Assembly (NCBI GenBank): GCA_021324455.1
Contig: JAJPJA010000059.1
Span: forward strand, 37,644-101,643
Length of the DNA: 64,000 bases
Direction: 5' to 3'
Origin: Pseudomonadota bacterium
GTDB lineage: Bacteria > Desulfobacterota > Binatia > Binatales > Binataceae
Shown here: positions 52,475 to 61,597 of the stretch, piece after piece
Numbering within the stretch: the first letter of the stretch is position 1
Layout of the letters: every line of letters begins with the position of its first letter
The notes under the pieces: model-generated
Databases searched by the model: none
What the model was told of the DNA's origin: nothing
The model's input: the letters and a program-made list of their open reading frames with translations, nothing else
Program-made: the position numbers and the translations under genes

Positions 52475-53794
52475 TCAGGGCCGCTCCTCGTCTTTGCGAG
52501 CGGCGGGTTTGTCCTGCGGTTTGTCGCCTTGACGCGCGGGCGGCGGCGCCGCGGAGGGCGTTTCCAGCGCCGCGCGCGGCGCGTCGTTCCTGGCACCGGA
52601 GGCCGCGCCGTTGAGCAGGGAGCCGGTGGGCGCGCGCACGGTCGCGATCGGCTGGATTTCGCCTCTGGCCGGGTCGGCCGAAGCTTCGGTTTTTTTTGGA
52701 AGTTCGGATTCCTTGCCGCGCAGATGCAGCCGTTCGCGCATCCGGCCGAAGATCGCGCGGATGCCCTTGCCGCCCGACGGCGTATGCACCGCGGCCGACA
52801 TCTTGCCCAGCAGTTCAAGAATGTCGCGATTCAGATGGTCGCCGATCGATGCGTTGGCCGCCGCGCGCAGGGCGTTGCGGATCGCCTTGGCGTCGGAGGA
52901 GCCGTGCGCGATGATCGCGCGGCCGGCCAGACCGAGCAGCGGCGCTCCCCCGTATTCCGAAGGATCGAGCTTGTCCCGAACCGCCTGCAAACGCTTGCGC
53001 ACCAGCAGATAAGACAGCCGCCCCGGCATACTGGCGCCGTACACGTCGCGCAGGTTGCCGAGCACAAAGCGCGCGCATCCTTCCATGGTCTTGAGCGCGA
53101 CGTTGCCGGTAAAGCCGTCGGTCACCACCACGTCTGCCTTGCCGAGGTTGATGTCCCGTCCCTCGACATAGCCGATGTAATTGATGTGCGGGGTGGACTG
53201 GGCGAGTATCGCGGCGGCGGTGCGGGTCAAATCGGTGCCCTTGGAGGCTTCCTCGCCGTTGGCCAGGATTGCCACTTTAGGCGCGTCGAGATTGCTCAGG
53301 CGGCGCATGTAGGCGCTGCCCATGACGGCGAATTGCGCCAGGTTGACGGCTTTGGCTTCGGTATTGGCGCCGGCGTCGACCAGCAGCGCAATTCCCTCGA
53401 TGGTGGGAATAATCGACGCGATCGCGGGACGGTCGATACCGGGGAGATTGCCCAGCAGCGTGATGCCGATAGTCATCATGGCGCCGGAATTGCCCGCGCT
53501 GATTACGGCGTCGGCGTCGCCGCGTTTGACCAACTGGTAGCACAGATGGAGCGAGGATTGGGGTTTGGAGAGCACCGCCTCCAGCGGCGCGTCGTCCATG
53601 GCAACGACTTCGGGCGCGTGCTCGATCGCGAGGTCAAGGCCGGCGCAATCGTGCTCGGCCATCTCTTTTTCCAGGATCGAGCGGTCCCCGACCAGCACCA
53701 CGCGCAGCTTGAGCTCGCGCGCCGCCAGCACTGCGCCTTCGACGGTGGCCTGCGGGGCGAAGTCGCCGCCCATCGCATCCAGTGCGATCCTCAC
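52475..53794 (-). CDS. plsX: Phosphate acyltransferase PlsX with long C-terminal tail
   Basis: 439 residues from a GTG at 53794. The core (~345 residues) has IALDAMGGDFAP, DAVISAGNSGAMM, LLVDAGAN and DVVVTDGFTGNVALK, all standard PlsX blocks. It makes acyl-phosphate from acyl-ACP for phospholipid synthesis. About 95 extra residues follow the core, rich in Pro, Ala, Lys and Glu (APPPARQGDKPQDKPAARKD), likely disordered and absent from typical PlsX. The gene follows rpmF after 14 bases. Confidence 0.95.
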   Translation of the reverse strand: MRIALDAMGGDFAPQATVEGAVLAARELKLRVVLVGDRSILEKEMAEHDCAGLDLAIEHAPEVVAMDDAPLEAVLSKPQSSLHLCYQLVKRGDADAVISAGNSGAMMTIGITLLGNLPGIDRPAIASIIPTIEGIALLVDAGANTEAKAVNLAQFAVMGSAYMRRLSNLDAPKVAILANGEEASKGTDLTRTAAAILAQSTPHINYIGYVEGRDINLGKADVVVTDGFTGNVALKTMEGCARFVLGNLRDVYGASMPGRLSYLLVRKRLQAVRDKLDPSEYGGAPLLGLAGRAIIAHGSSDAKAIRNALRAAANASIGDHLNRDILELLGKMSAAVHTPSGGKGIRAIFGRMRERLHLRGKESELPKKTEASADPARGEIQPIATVRAPTGSLLNGAASGARNDAPRAALETPSAAPPPARQGDKPQDKPAARKDEERP

Positions 53795-53808
53795 CGCTCA
53801 CCCCGCGG

Positions 53809-53988
53809 CTATTCCTCGGCCTCGGCCATCAAACGTCCGCGATAGGTGCCGCAGTGGCGGCATACGCGATGCGGCAGGGTAGGTTCGCCGCATTGCGCGC
53901 AGGCGATTGGGTTTACCGGGGCGAGCGCGTCGTGCGCGCGGCGCTTGTTGCGTTTGGAGCGGGAGGTGCGGCGCTTGGGTACGGGCAT
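53809..53988 (-). CDS. rpmF: 50S ribosomal protein L32
   Basis: 59 residues read directly from the minus strand, starting [20 protein letters not shown], the signature L32 start. A zinc-ribbon with Cys30, Cys33, Cys43 and Cys46 (CAQC and CRHC) is intact, and the protein ends MAEAEE. It is a large-subunit ribosomal protein. It lies between yceD and plsX, the classic gene order. Confidence 0.96.
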   Translation of the reverse strand: MPVPKRRTSRSKRNKRRAHDALAPVNPIACAQCGEPTLPHRVCRHCGTYRGRLMAEAEE

Positions 53989-54034
53989 GGAGGTAAATCT
54001 TCCTTATGGTTTTCAGTTTAGCAGAGCGCGCCGG

Positions 54035-54583
54035 TCAGCGGCGCGAAACCTTGAGCGATCGCAGCGCTTCGAGCCTGGGGTCGAGCGTCTGGATGGAACA
54101 CGAACAGGGATTCAGATTGAGATTGGCGCCGCATTGCGAGCACAATCCGCGGCATGACTCCCGGCATAGCGGCCGCGTCGGCAGCGCCAGCAGCAGTTGC
54201 TCGCGCATCAGGGGCGAGAGGTCGACCTCCTCGCCCTCGTAGACCGAGAATTCCAAATCCTCGGCGGTGAGATCTCTGCCGTTGACTTCGCCCATCGATT
54301 TGGGCGCGATCACAAAGCGGAAATCGCGATAGCTGGCGACGTTGAAATCCTCGGCGCAGCGCGCGCAGGTGGCGGTTACGTCGGCGGTCAGGGAGCCCGA
54401 GAAAAACAGTTCCATCCCCGATCGATAATGCGACAGGTGGACCGCGAAAGGGCGCTCCACACGATATTCGCGAATCGGGCCCTGCGCGAGCAGACGGTTG
54501 ACTTCCGTCTCGGGCTCGACGAAATCGATGGTCCTGACCCGCGCGGAAATGTCTTCAATTCGCAGCTTCACCGCAATGCCCAC
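54035..54583 (-). CDS. YceD/DUF177 family protein
   Basis: 182 residues from a GTG at 54583; a second GTG at 54571 is possible. The family pattern is clear: TCARCAEDF near residue 75 and GLCSQCGANLN near the C-terminus form CxxC-type sites, with EEVDLSPLMREQLLLALP (core DLSPLMREQLLLALP) between them. YceD is linked to 23S rRNA accumulation and ribosome assembly. It precedes rpmF by 46 bases, as in most bacteria. Confidence 0.93.
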   Translation of the reverse strand: MGIAVKLRIEDISARVRTIDFVEPETEVNRLLAQGPIREYRVERPFAVHLSHYRSGMELFFSGSLTADVTATCARCAEDFNVASYRDFRFVIAPKSMGEVNGRDLTAEDLEFSVYEGEEVDLSPLMREQLLLALPTRPLCRESCRGLCSQCGANLNLNPCSCSIQTLDPRLEALRSLKVSRR

Positions 54584-54737
54584 ACCGGACAGAGATAAGG
54601 TAGCCGGTCAGGAAATTATGGCACGTCGGGGTCCGGGTTCAAATACAGCGGGCGAGGGTTGAAATAAGGCCCAGCCGCCAGCATGCGGAATGCTTGCGCG
54701 GGTGGGAAGAAATCCGGCGCGGGAGAGGAAAACAAAA

Positions 54738-55430
54738 TCAGGTTTTGCGTCTGGATTTCGCCCTCTCCGCCATCGGCTCCTTGACTCCCACGCGCGGGCA
54801 GTCGGGCCGCAGCGCGCATTGCGAGCATCTGGGGGCGCGCGCGTAGCAGACCTGGCGGCCATGCAGAATCAGGCGCATCGAGAAGCTGGTCCATTCCTCG
54901 GCCGGCAGCACCTGCTGCAAATCGGTTTCGATCCGATCCGGGTCTTTCTCCCGGGTCAGTCCCAACCGGTAGGCGACCCGGCGCACATGCGTATCGACCA
55001 CCAGGCCGGGTTGTCCGAACACGTGGCCGAGCAGGACGTTGGCGGTCTTGCGTCCCACCCCCGGCAGGGTGAGGAGGTCTTCCATGCGCTGCGGGACCTG
55101 GCCGCCGAAGCGCGACACGATCTCGTGGGCGCAGCCTTTGAGCGCTTTGGTCTTCTGGCGGAAAAATCCGGTGCTGGCGATCAGCTTTTCGATCTTCTCC
55201 ACGGGCGCCGCCGCCATCGCAAAGACATCGGGAATCTCCCTGAACAGCACCGGCGTGACGCGATTGACCCGCTCGTCGGTGCATTGGGCGGAGAGGATGG
55301 TGGCGACCAGGCATTGCCAGGCGTCGTTGAAATCCAAACTGATGCGCGCATCGGGATAAAGCCGGCGCAGCGCGGCCGCGATGCGTTGGGCTCGTTGGCG
55401 TTGGTGGCCGGCGTTTTTGCTTTTCGCCAT
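54738..55430 (-). CDS. nth: Endonuclease III
   Basis: 230 residues from the ATG at 55430, two bases after the glpD stop. The helix-hairpin-helix reads LPGVGRKTANVLL with the catalytic lysine, and VVDTHVRRV carries the catalytic aspartate. The 4Fe-4S ligands are Cys-x6-Cys-x2-Cys-x5-Cys in CYARAPRCSQCALRPDC. It excises oxidised pyrimidines in base excision repair. It is translationally coupled to glpD. Confidence 0.95.
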   Translation of the reverse strand: MAKSKNAGHQRQRAQRIAAALRRLYPDARISLDFNDAWQCLVATILSAQCTDERVNRVTPVLFREIPDVFAMAAAPVEKIEKLIASTGFFRQKTKALKGCAHEIVSRFGGQVPQRMEDLLTLPGVGRKTANVLLGHVFGQPGLVVDTHVRRVAYRLGLTREKDPDRIETDLQQVLPAEEWTSFSMRLILHGRQVCYARAPRCSQCALRPDCPRVGVKEPMAERAKSRRKT

Positions 55431-55432
55431 GT

Positions 55433-57040
55433 TCAGAATTCCCGCGCGGCCCGGATTGCGCTGCGCACCTGTTCGGCTTCGGCGGTTTGGCGTTCGGGAC
55501 TCCATCCGAGTTCAGCGCCCATCAGGCGGGCCGCGGCGCAAGCGGCGGCGTGCGCCTGCGCGGGCCATTGCCGGGTCATGGCGGTGCGCCGCACCATGAA
55601 ATCCTCCAACGTACGCGCCATCTCGTAGCGCGCCGCATAAACCGCCTCCGCCGCCAACAGCGGACATCCCGGACACAATGCCTCAGCGAGCTGCGGGTCG
55701 CGGCGGATCAAGTCCTCAACCAGCGCCGCGCGCGAGCCGTAGCGCGACCATAGAACGGGCGGTTTGGTTTCGAGGCCGGACACCCGCGCGGAATCGTGCG
55801 CGAGCGGACGCGCCCCTGGCAGCGGCGTCGTCAAAGTCGGCGAAGGACCCGACGGCCGGCCCAGTTCACGGCAGATCATGTCCACCACCCGCTCAGCTAT
55901 CCTGCGATGGGTGGTCAGCTTGCCGCCCGCAATCGACCACATTCCGCTGGCGCTGCGCACGATCGTCTCCTCGCGCGGCACCCTGGAAGGCGATTTGACG
56001 GGGCTGCCGACGAGCACGCGCAGTCCGGCGAAGCTCGCGATTACATCCTGTGGCTTCAGGCCGGGGCCGGGAAGCGCTTCAGTTACAACGTCGAGCAGGT
56101 AATCGACGTCGGCGGCGGCGGCGCGCACCGAAGCCGGATCGGCTGCGTAATCGGTATCGGTGGTGCCGACCATAACCGAACCGCGGTCGCGGATTATGAA
56201 TATGATACGGCCGTGGCCGTCGGACAGCACGATCGAATTGCGCACCGGCAAACGCCGCGGGTCGAACACCAGATGGACCCCCTTGGTGAGCCGCACCATC
56301 GGAGGCGCGCCGGATTGGTCAAGCTGGCGTACATGATCGATCCAGGGTCCGGCGGCGTTGACGACGATGCGCGCGCGAATCTCGAAAACGCCGCCGCCGT
56401 TGACATCGCGCACCTGCAGGCCGCGCGCGGCCGCGGCCGGTTTATCGAACGCTTCCAGCGCGACATAGTTGGCGGCTGCGGCGCCGTGAATCGCGGCGTC
56501 GATCGCGTTCTCGATGGTCAGGCGCGCGTCGTCGCCGTGGCCGTCGTAGTATATCGCTCCGCCGCGCATCCGATCGGTGGATAGGTCGGGCTCCAACTGC
56601 GAGACCTGAGCTGGGCCGAGCGCCTTGAACCGCCGCTCACGGGGCGTGCGCGCCAGCAGGTCGTAGATGAAAAGACCGGTCCATAGCACGGGGCGCGAAA
56701 CGGTGCGTCCGTGGTAAACCGGAAACAGAAAGGGAATCGGCTTGACCAGATGGGGCGCGGTCAGACGGCTTAAGCGTTCGCGCTCGCCTAGGGCCTCATA
56801 AACCAGCCGCAGTTGACCCTGGGGTAAATAGCGCAAGCCGCCGTGGATCAGCTTGGAGGAATGCGAGGAGGTCTGGCCGGCGAAATCGCCGCGTTCGATA
56901 AGCGCCACGCGCAGACCGCGCATCGCGGCGTCGCGCGCGACAGCGGCGCCGTTGATGCCGCCGCCGATCACGGCGACATCGAAGGTGTCGCGGCGCAGGC
57001 GCTGCAACTGCAGGTCGCGCGAGAGATGATCCTCCGCCAT
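55433..57040 (-). CDS. glpD: Glycerol-3-phosphate dehydrogenase (FAD)
   Basis: 535 residues from the ATG at 57040; a Met at 57070 would add ten residues. FAD site: VAVIGGGINGAAVARDAAMRG; then QTSSHSSKLIHGGLRYL, a hallmark of GlpD. The C-terminal DAO domain includes GPWIDHVRQ and MWSIAGGKLTTHR. It oxidises glycerol-3-phosphate to dihydroxyacetone phosphate at the inner membrane. No glpK or glpF is in the window. It follows a molybdopterin oxidoreductase and is coupled to nth. Confidence 0.94.
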   Translation of the reverse strand: MAEDHLSRDLQLQRLRRDTFDVAVIGGGINGAAVARDAAMRGLRVALIERGDFAGQTSSHSSKLIHGGLRYLPQGQLRLVYEALGERERLSRLTAPHLVKPIPFLFPVYHGRTVSRPVLWTGLFIYDLLARTPRERRFKALGPAQVSQLEPDLSTDRMRGGAIYYDGHGDDARLTIENAIDAAIHGAAAANYVALEAFDKPAAAARGLQVRDVNGGGVFEIRARIVVNAAGPWIDHVRQLDQSGAPPMVRLTKGVHLVFDPRRLPVRNSIVLSDGHGRIIFIIRDRGSVMVGTTDTDYAADPASVRAAAADVDYLLDVVTEALPGPGLKPQDVIASFAGLRVLVGSPVKSPSRVPREETIVRSASGMWSIAGGKLTTHRRIAERVVDMICRELGRPSGPSPTLTTPLPGARPLAHDSARVSGLETKPPVLWSRYGSRAALVEDLIRRDPQLAEALCPGCPLLAAEAVYAARYEMARTLEDFMVRRTAMTRQWPAQAHAAACAAARLMGAELGWSPERQTAEAEQVRSAIRAAREF

Positions 57041-57076
57041 CTGGCACCCGCCCGCGGCCGGCGGCGGCATCGATGG

Positions 57077-57682
57077 TTATTCCCCGGATTCTTCCTGGAA
57101 CGAGTAGCGCTCTTCCAGCCATGGATCGGCGCGGTTGTGGTAGCCGCGCACTTCCCAGAAGCCGCGTACGTCCCGGGCGAGAAACTCGATCGCCCGCACC
57201 CATTTGGCGCTCTTCCAGGCGTAAAGCTTCGGCACCACCAGCCGCAGCGGAAAGCCGTGATCGGGACTCAGATCCTCCCCGTCATGCCGATACGCGAGCA
57301 TCACGTCGTCATCGAGAAAATACTTAAGCGGCAGGTTGGTGGTGTAGCCGGCGTCGCAATGGACCAGAACGAAGCGGGCGGCCGGTTTGAGCCGGACCAA
57401 TTTCATCAGGTCGCTGACCTTCAGGCCTTCCCACACGTTGTCCAGGCGCGACCAGGTGGTGACGCAGTGGAAGTCGGCGACCATCGAGCTGCGGGGCAGG
57501 GCGCGAAATTCCTGGTAATTCCATCGGCGCGCCTCCTCCACCTCGCCCACCACGCGGAAGTCCCAGGTCTGGGGATTGAAGCGCGGCACCGGACCATAGG
57601 TCAGCACCGGAAACTTGGTGGTCAGATATTGTCCCGGCGGTACTCGGTTGGCAGTGTCACCAGGTTTCAGGATCTTGCTCAT
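57077..57682 (-). CDS. Sulfite-oxidase-like molybdopterin oxidoreductase
   Basis: 201 residues of the sulfite oxidase/YedY fold (PF00174). DFHCVTTWSRLDNVWEG contains the molybdenum-ligating cysteine, and GYTTNLPLKYFLDDDVMLAY plus HGFPLRLVVPKLYAWKSAKWVRAI complete the cofactor pocket. No signal peptide or twin-arginine motif is present, so unlike MsrP it is likely cytoplasmic or part of a larger complex. The donor and acceptor are unknown. It lies 36 bases before glpD. Confidence 0.88.
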   Translation of the reverse strand: MSKILKPGDTANRVPPGQYLTTKFPVLTYGPVPRFNPQTWDFRVVGEVEEARRWNYQEFRALPRSSMVADFHCVTTWSRLDNVWEGLKVSDLMKLVRLKPAARFVLVHCDAGYTTNLPLKYFLDDDVMLAYRHDGEDLSPDHGFPLRLVVPKLYAWKSAKWVRAIEFLARDVRGFWEVRGYHNRADPWLEERYSFQEESGE

Positions 57683-57698
57683 AGCTTGCCTTTAATAG

Positions 57699-58754
57699 CT
57701 AAGCGCGATCGGCTGCGGAAGAGGTGCGCGGACCCATCGCGGCGATAATCGCATCGGTCATCTGGCGCGTGGTCGCGCTGCCGCCGAGGTCGCGGGTCAG
57801 CGTGTTGCCCGACTGCAGCACCTCGCCGGTGGCGTTTCGGATGCGGCGCGCGGCCTGCTGATGGCCGAGGTATTCGAGCAGCATCGCGCCGCTGAGGATG
57901 GCGGCGATGGGGTTGGCCAGTCCCTTGCCGGCGATATCGGGTGCGGTGCCATGCACCGCCTCGAAAATCGCGCCCTTGTCGCCGTAATTGGCGCCCGGCA
58001 CCACGCCCAATCCGCCCACCAGCCCCGCGCACAGATCCGACACGATGTCGCCGTAAAGGTTTTCCAGCAGCAGCACGTCGAACGCCTGCGGGTCGGTGAC
58101 CAGGCGCATGCAGGCGGCGTCCACGATCTGTTCCTCGTAGCGCAGTTCGGGAAAAGCCGAGGACACTTCGCGCGCGCATTTAAGGAACAGTCCGTCGGAC
58201 AGCTTCATGATGTTGGCCTTGTGGATGGCGGTCACGCAGCGGCGGCCCTCGCGGCGCGCATATTCAAACGCAAAGCGCGCGATGCGGCGCGACGCGCGCG
58301 CCGTAATCACTTTGATACTCTCGACCACGCCGGGAGTTATCTGATGCTCCAGGCCGGCGTACAGGTCTTCGGTATTTTCGCGCACGACGACCAAATCAAC
58401 GTCGCGGAACGGGGTGTGGACGCCCTGGAAACTGCGCACGGGGCGCAGGTTGGCGTACAGATTGAAGGTCTTGCGCAGGTAGACGTTGATCGAGCGGTAG
58501 CCTTCGCCAACCCGGGTCTCCAGCGGCCCTTTGAGCGCGACACCGGTGGCGCGCAGCGATTTGAGCAGCGCCTCGGGCACCGGATTGCCGGCGCGTTTGA
58601 ACGCGGTCATCCCCGCGATTTGCTCGTCCCAGCGCAGCTTGACGCCGGTGTGTTCGATGACCGCCACGGCGGCGGCAATCACTTCGGGACCGATACCGTC
58701 GCCCGGGATCAGGGTGACGGCGCGGGCGCCATTGGATGAGGAGCCTTTTCGCAT
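57699..58754 (-). CDS. NAD-type isocitrate dehydrogenase
   Basis: 351 residues of the isocitrate/isopropylmalate dehydrogenase family. ENTEDLYAGLEH and HKANIMKLSDGLFL favour isocitrate over isopropylmalate; SINVYLRKTFNLYANLRPV and DIVSDLCAGLVGGLGVVPGANYG complete the fold. Length fits the monomer of NAD-dependent forms. It decarboxylates isocitrate to 2-oxoglutarate in the TCA cycle. It begins 26 bases after glycerate kinase and lies 16 bases before the next gene, so the run is an operon. Confidence 0.9.
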   Translation of the reverse strand: MRKGSSSNGARAVTLIPGDGIGPEVIAAAVAVIEHTGVKLRWDEQIAGMTAFKRAGNPVPEALLKSLRATGVALKGPLETRVGEGYRSINVYLRKTFNLYANLRPVRSFQGVHTPFRDVDLVVVRENTEDLYAGLEHQITPGVVESIKVITARASRRIARFAFEYARREGRRCVTAIHKANIMKLSDGLFLKCAREVSSAFPELRYEEQIVDAACMRLVTDPQAFDVLLLENLYGDIVSDLCAGLVGGLGVVPGANYGDKGAIFEAVHGTAPDIAGKGLANPIAAILSGAMLLEYLGHQQAARRIRNATGEVLQSGNTLTRDLGGSATTRQMTDAIIAAMGPRTSSAADRA

Positions 58755-58780
58755 ACGCTACGCGCCGAATGCAGGCGGCT

Positions 58781-60103
58781 TCAGTAGTTTACCAGCGCGA
58801 TAAAGACGTCGGTGACATTTGTACCTGTCGGCCCGGTCTGGAACAAATCGCCGCAAGCCTTGAGCAGGGCATAGGAGTTGTTGCGCGCCAAATAATCGGC
58901 TGGATTCAGCCCCGCCGCCCGCGCCCGCCCGACGCTTGCGGCCGAGGCGAAGCCGCCCGCCGCGTCGGTGGGACCGTCAACGCCGTCGGTGGCCGCGCAC
59001 AGGCAGAGGACCCGGGCCGCCGGATCCAGGCGGTCGAGCTCGATCGACAGCGACAAGGCCAGTTCCTGCGCCCGTCCGCCCTTGCCGTTGCCGCGCACGG
59101 TCACGACCGGCTCGCCGCCCGCCAGCACGCATCGGCGCTCGCCCTCAATCGCGGTCAGATGGGCGGCCAGCGCGCGGCCGAGGTCGGCGGCTTCGCCGTA
59201 CAGCTCGCGCCATCGATCGACGCGGTATCCGATCGACTCGGCCGCAGCCGCCGCCGCGGCCAGTGCGGTGCCATTATCTCCGATGATAACATTGCTGACG
59301 CGCGCCAGTATCGGGTCGCCCGGCTTGAGCGTTTCCTCGAACTCGCCGGCGGCGCCCGCTTCCAGATAGTCGCGCACCGCTTCGGGCGTGCGTCCCCACA
59401 GCGAATGCCGAATCAGAACCCCGCGCGCCTCTTCGAAAGTGGTGCGGTCGGAGGCGGTCAGACCCGATCCGATGGTGGCCAGATCGTTGCCGCGCACGTC
59501 GGACAGGATGAGGCTCAGCACGCGAGCGCCGTTGCAATGCCGCAGCATCCTGCCGCCCTTGATGGCCGACAGATGCTTGCGGACGGTGTTGACCTCGGCG
59601 ATAGACGCGCGCACGCGCAGCAGCGACGAGGTGACCGCGATTTTGTCCTGCAGCGTAAGAGGAGCGGCCGGCGCCGCCAGCATCGCCGAGGCGCCGCCGC
59701 TGAGCAGCACCAGCAGCAGGTCGGCGGCGGTCAGTGTTTCGAGCATCGCCAGCGCCGCCTGCGCCGCGGCGGCGGAGTTGGCGTCGGGCAGCGGATGACC
59801 GCCGGGATAGACGCGGGCGGCGTGAATTGCGCGGGCGCAATGAGCCTGGGCCGGAACAACGGCCAGCGCTTGCGCGATGCGCGGCCCGAGATGATGCTGC
59901 GCGGCAGCCATCATCCGCCCCGCCGCCTTGCCCACCGCGAGTACAAAAATCCGTCCTGCGCAAGAGAGCAGGGCGGGGACCTCCGGCGCCCCCTCCAACT
60001 CTCCGCGCAGGGCGGCGGCGGTCAAGCGGTCGGGCGCGGCGGCGTCAAGCGCCGCGCGAAAAATCCGGACCAGATCCTCGCGCGCCTGTGATTGCGCATT
60101 CAT
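58781..60103 (-). CDS. Glycerate 2-kinase (GckA/DUF4147 type)
   Basis: 440 residues from the ATG at 60103; a GTG six bases earlier opens the frame. VLAVGKAAGRMM near the start, LLVLLSGGASAMLAAP, NTVRKHLSAIKGGRM and AATDGVDGPTDAAGGFA are the conserved GckA blocks. It phosphorylates glycerate to 2-phosphoglycerate, feeding lower glycolysis, and in many bacteria serves C1 or tartrate/glycerate assimilation. It starts a minus-strand run with isocitrate dehydrogenase. Confidence 0.92.
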   Translation of the reverse strand: MNAQSQAREDLVRIFRAALDAAAPDRLTAAALRGELEGAPEVPALLSCAGRIFVLAVGKAAGRMMAAAQHHLGPRIAQALAVVPAQAHCARAIHAARVYPGGHPLPDANSAAAAQAALAMLETLTAADLLLVLLSGGASAMLAAPAAPLTLQDKIAVTSSLLRVRASIAEVNTVRKHLSAIKGGRMLRHCNGARVLSLILSDVRGNDLATIGSGLTASDRTTFEEARGVLIRHSLWGRTPEAVRDYLEAGAAGEFEETLKPGDPILARVSNVIIGDNGTALAAAAAAAESIGYRVDRWRELYGEAADLGRALAAHLTAIEGERRCVLAGGEPVVTVRGNGKGGRAQELALSLSIELDRLDPAARVLCLCAATDGVDGPTDAAGGFASAASVGRARAAGLNPADYLARNNSYALLKACGDLFQTGPTGTNVTDVFIALVNY

Positions 60104-60266
60104 GGCCACGCCTGAAGCTTAGCAAACCAGCTTCGTTGTGGGCGATAAGGTCCGCACGGGATCGGAAATGGACCAATCGCCAGGGCTGCGCGGATATTGC
60201 GCCGCTGGCCGGTTTTCGAGTTATCAGCTTTGAGATGCGTTGGGCCCGCGGCTTGAGGATCCGTCG
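60104..60266. other. Intergenic region between rpiA and glycerate kinase
   Basis: No gene is seen here. No convincing promoter or terminator was identified. Confidence 0.4.
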
Positions 60267-60995
60267 TCAGCGCGGGCGCGTCAGGGTTTTGATCGTGCCG
60301 TCCGGCTGCGCGACCAGCACGGTGTGCGCGATGCCCAGAAACAGGCCGTGATCGACCACGCCGGGCGTCGCAAGCAGCTCGCAGTTGACGCGCCGGGCAT
60401 TGAGCGTGGGATCGATCCTGCAGTCCACAATCAGGTTGCCGTTGTCGGATACGGTTTGCGCGCCGTCCTGGCCGCGGCGCAGCGCCGGCTTGAGGCCCAT
60501 CCGCCGCATCATGCGCAGACAGAAGGGCGCGGCGAAGGGCACCACTTCAACCGGGAGGATGCTGTGTTCGCCCAGGCGGCGCACCAGCTTTTCGAATCCG
60601 ACCAGGATTATCTCGCGCCGCGAGGCGGCCGCGACGATCTTCTCGCGCACCAAAGCGCCGCCCCGTCCCTTGATCAGGTTGAGTCTGGGATCGACTTCAT
60701 CGGCGCCGTCGATCGTCACGTCGATACGGCCGGCGTCTTCCAGTCCGACCACTTCGATGCCGCCCTCGCGTGCGATGCGCTCGCTATGGCGCGAGGTGGG
60801 CACGCCGCGCACCGGGATTCCGCTGTCGATCAGCGCGCGGATGAAAGCGGCGGCGGCGCGGCCGGTGCCCAGGCCGACGGTATGGCCGGGTTTCACATAG
60901 CGCAGCGCGTATTCGCCCAGCCGTTTTAATGCGGCGGGGTCGGCGGCCGCCGCCGAGCGCATCGAGGTGCGGCCCGCGATCGATCTAACGGCCAT
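60267..60995 (-). CDS. rpiA: Ribose-5-phosphate isomerase A
   Basis: 242 residues. [16 protein letters not shown] is the nucleotide-like phosphate loop, [10 protein letters not shown] carries the catalytic aspartates and [14 protein letters not shown] the catalytic lysine. It interconverts ribose-5-phosphate and ribulose-5-phosphate. The start overlaps the folE stop by 11 bases, so it is coupled. An N-terminal extension of about ten residues is slightly longer than usual. Confidence 0.95.
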   Translation of the reverse strand: MAVRSIAGRTSMRSAAAADPAALKRLGEYALRYVKPGHTVGLGTGRAAAAFIRALIDSGIPVRGVPTSRHSERIAREGGIEVVGLEDAGRIDVTIDGADEVDPRLNLIKGRGGALVREKIVAAASRREIILVGFEKLVRRLGEHSILPVEVVPFAAPFCLRMMRRMGLKPALRRGQDGAQTVSDNGNLIVDCRIDPTLNARRVNCELLATPGVVDHGLFLGIAHTVLVAQPDGTIKTLTRPR

Positions 60996-61557
60996 TTTTG
61001 ATCAAGGTCATGAATTCCTGGCGGGTTTCCAGATTGGTGCGAAACACCCCCAACATCGCCGAGGTCGTAACCCAGGAATTCTGCTTTTCCACTCCGCGCA
61101 TGCGCATGCACAGATGCTCGGCCTCGAGCACCACGGCCACGCCCAGCGGATTGAGCTGTTCCATCAGGGTGGTCGCGATCTGAGTGGTCATCCGCTCCTG
61201 CACCTGGAGGCGGCGGGCGTAGATGTCGACCAGGCGCGCGAGCTTGGACAGCCCGATGATATGATGGCGCGGGAGATAGGCCACGTGCGCCCGGCCCATG
61301 AAGGGCAGCAGATGATGCTCGCACAGGGAGAAGAAGTCCACGTCGCGGCAGACGATCATCTCCTGGTAGTTTTCCTCGACGAACAAGGCGCCGTTGATTA
61401 CTTCGGTGGGATCCTGCGAGTAACCGCGGGTCAGATATTCGTACGCCTTGACCACGCGGGTGGGAGTGCGGAGCAATCCTTCGCGTTCGGGGTCTTCGCC
61501 GACATGCTGGAGCAGGCGGCGCACGGCGTTTTCCGCTGATTGCGCGTTGTCAGCCAT
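60985..61557 (-). CDS. folE: GTP cyclohydrolase I
   Basis: 190 residues from the ATG at 61557, with GGAG about ten bases upstream; a longer frame to 61626 is disfavoured. Zinc and catalytic motifs: [12 protein letters not shown] and [13 protein letters not shown], plus [14 protein letters not shown]. It converts GTP to dihydroneopterin triphosphate, the first step of folate synthesis. It is followed by rpiA with an 11-base overlap. Confidence 0.96.
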   Translation of the reverse strand: MADNAQSAENAVRRLLQHVGEDPEREGLLRTPTRVVKAYEYLTRGYSQDPTEVINGALFVEENYQEMIVCRDVDFFSLCEHHLLPFMGRAHVAYLPRHHIIGLSKLARLVDIYARRLQVQERMTTQIATTLMEQLNPLGVAVVLEAEHLCMRMRGVEKQNSWVTTSAMLGVFRTNLETRQEFMTLIKNGR

Positions 61558-61597
61558 TTTGAGGTCTCCGGATGTGGATTGGGCCCGGCAATGTCCT

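Noticed and set aside
54584..54737. tRNA-like GGTTCAAAT sequence near 54638
   Set aside because: The flanking bases cannot form a T-stem or acceptor stem, so no tRNA is supported.
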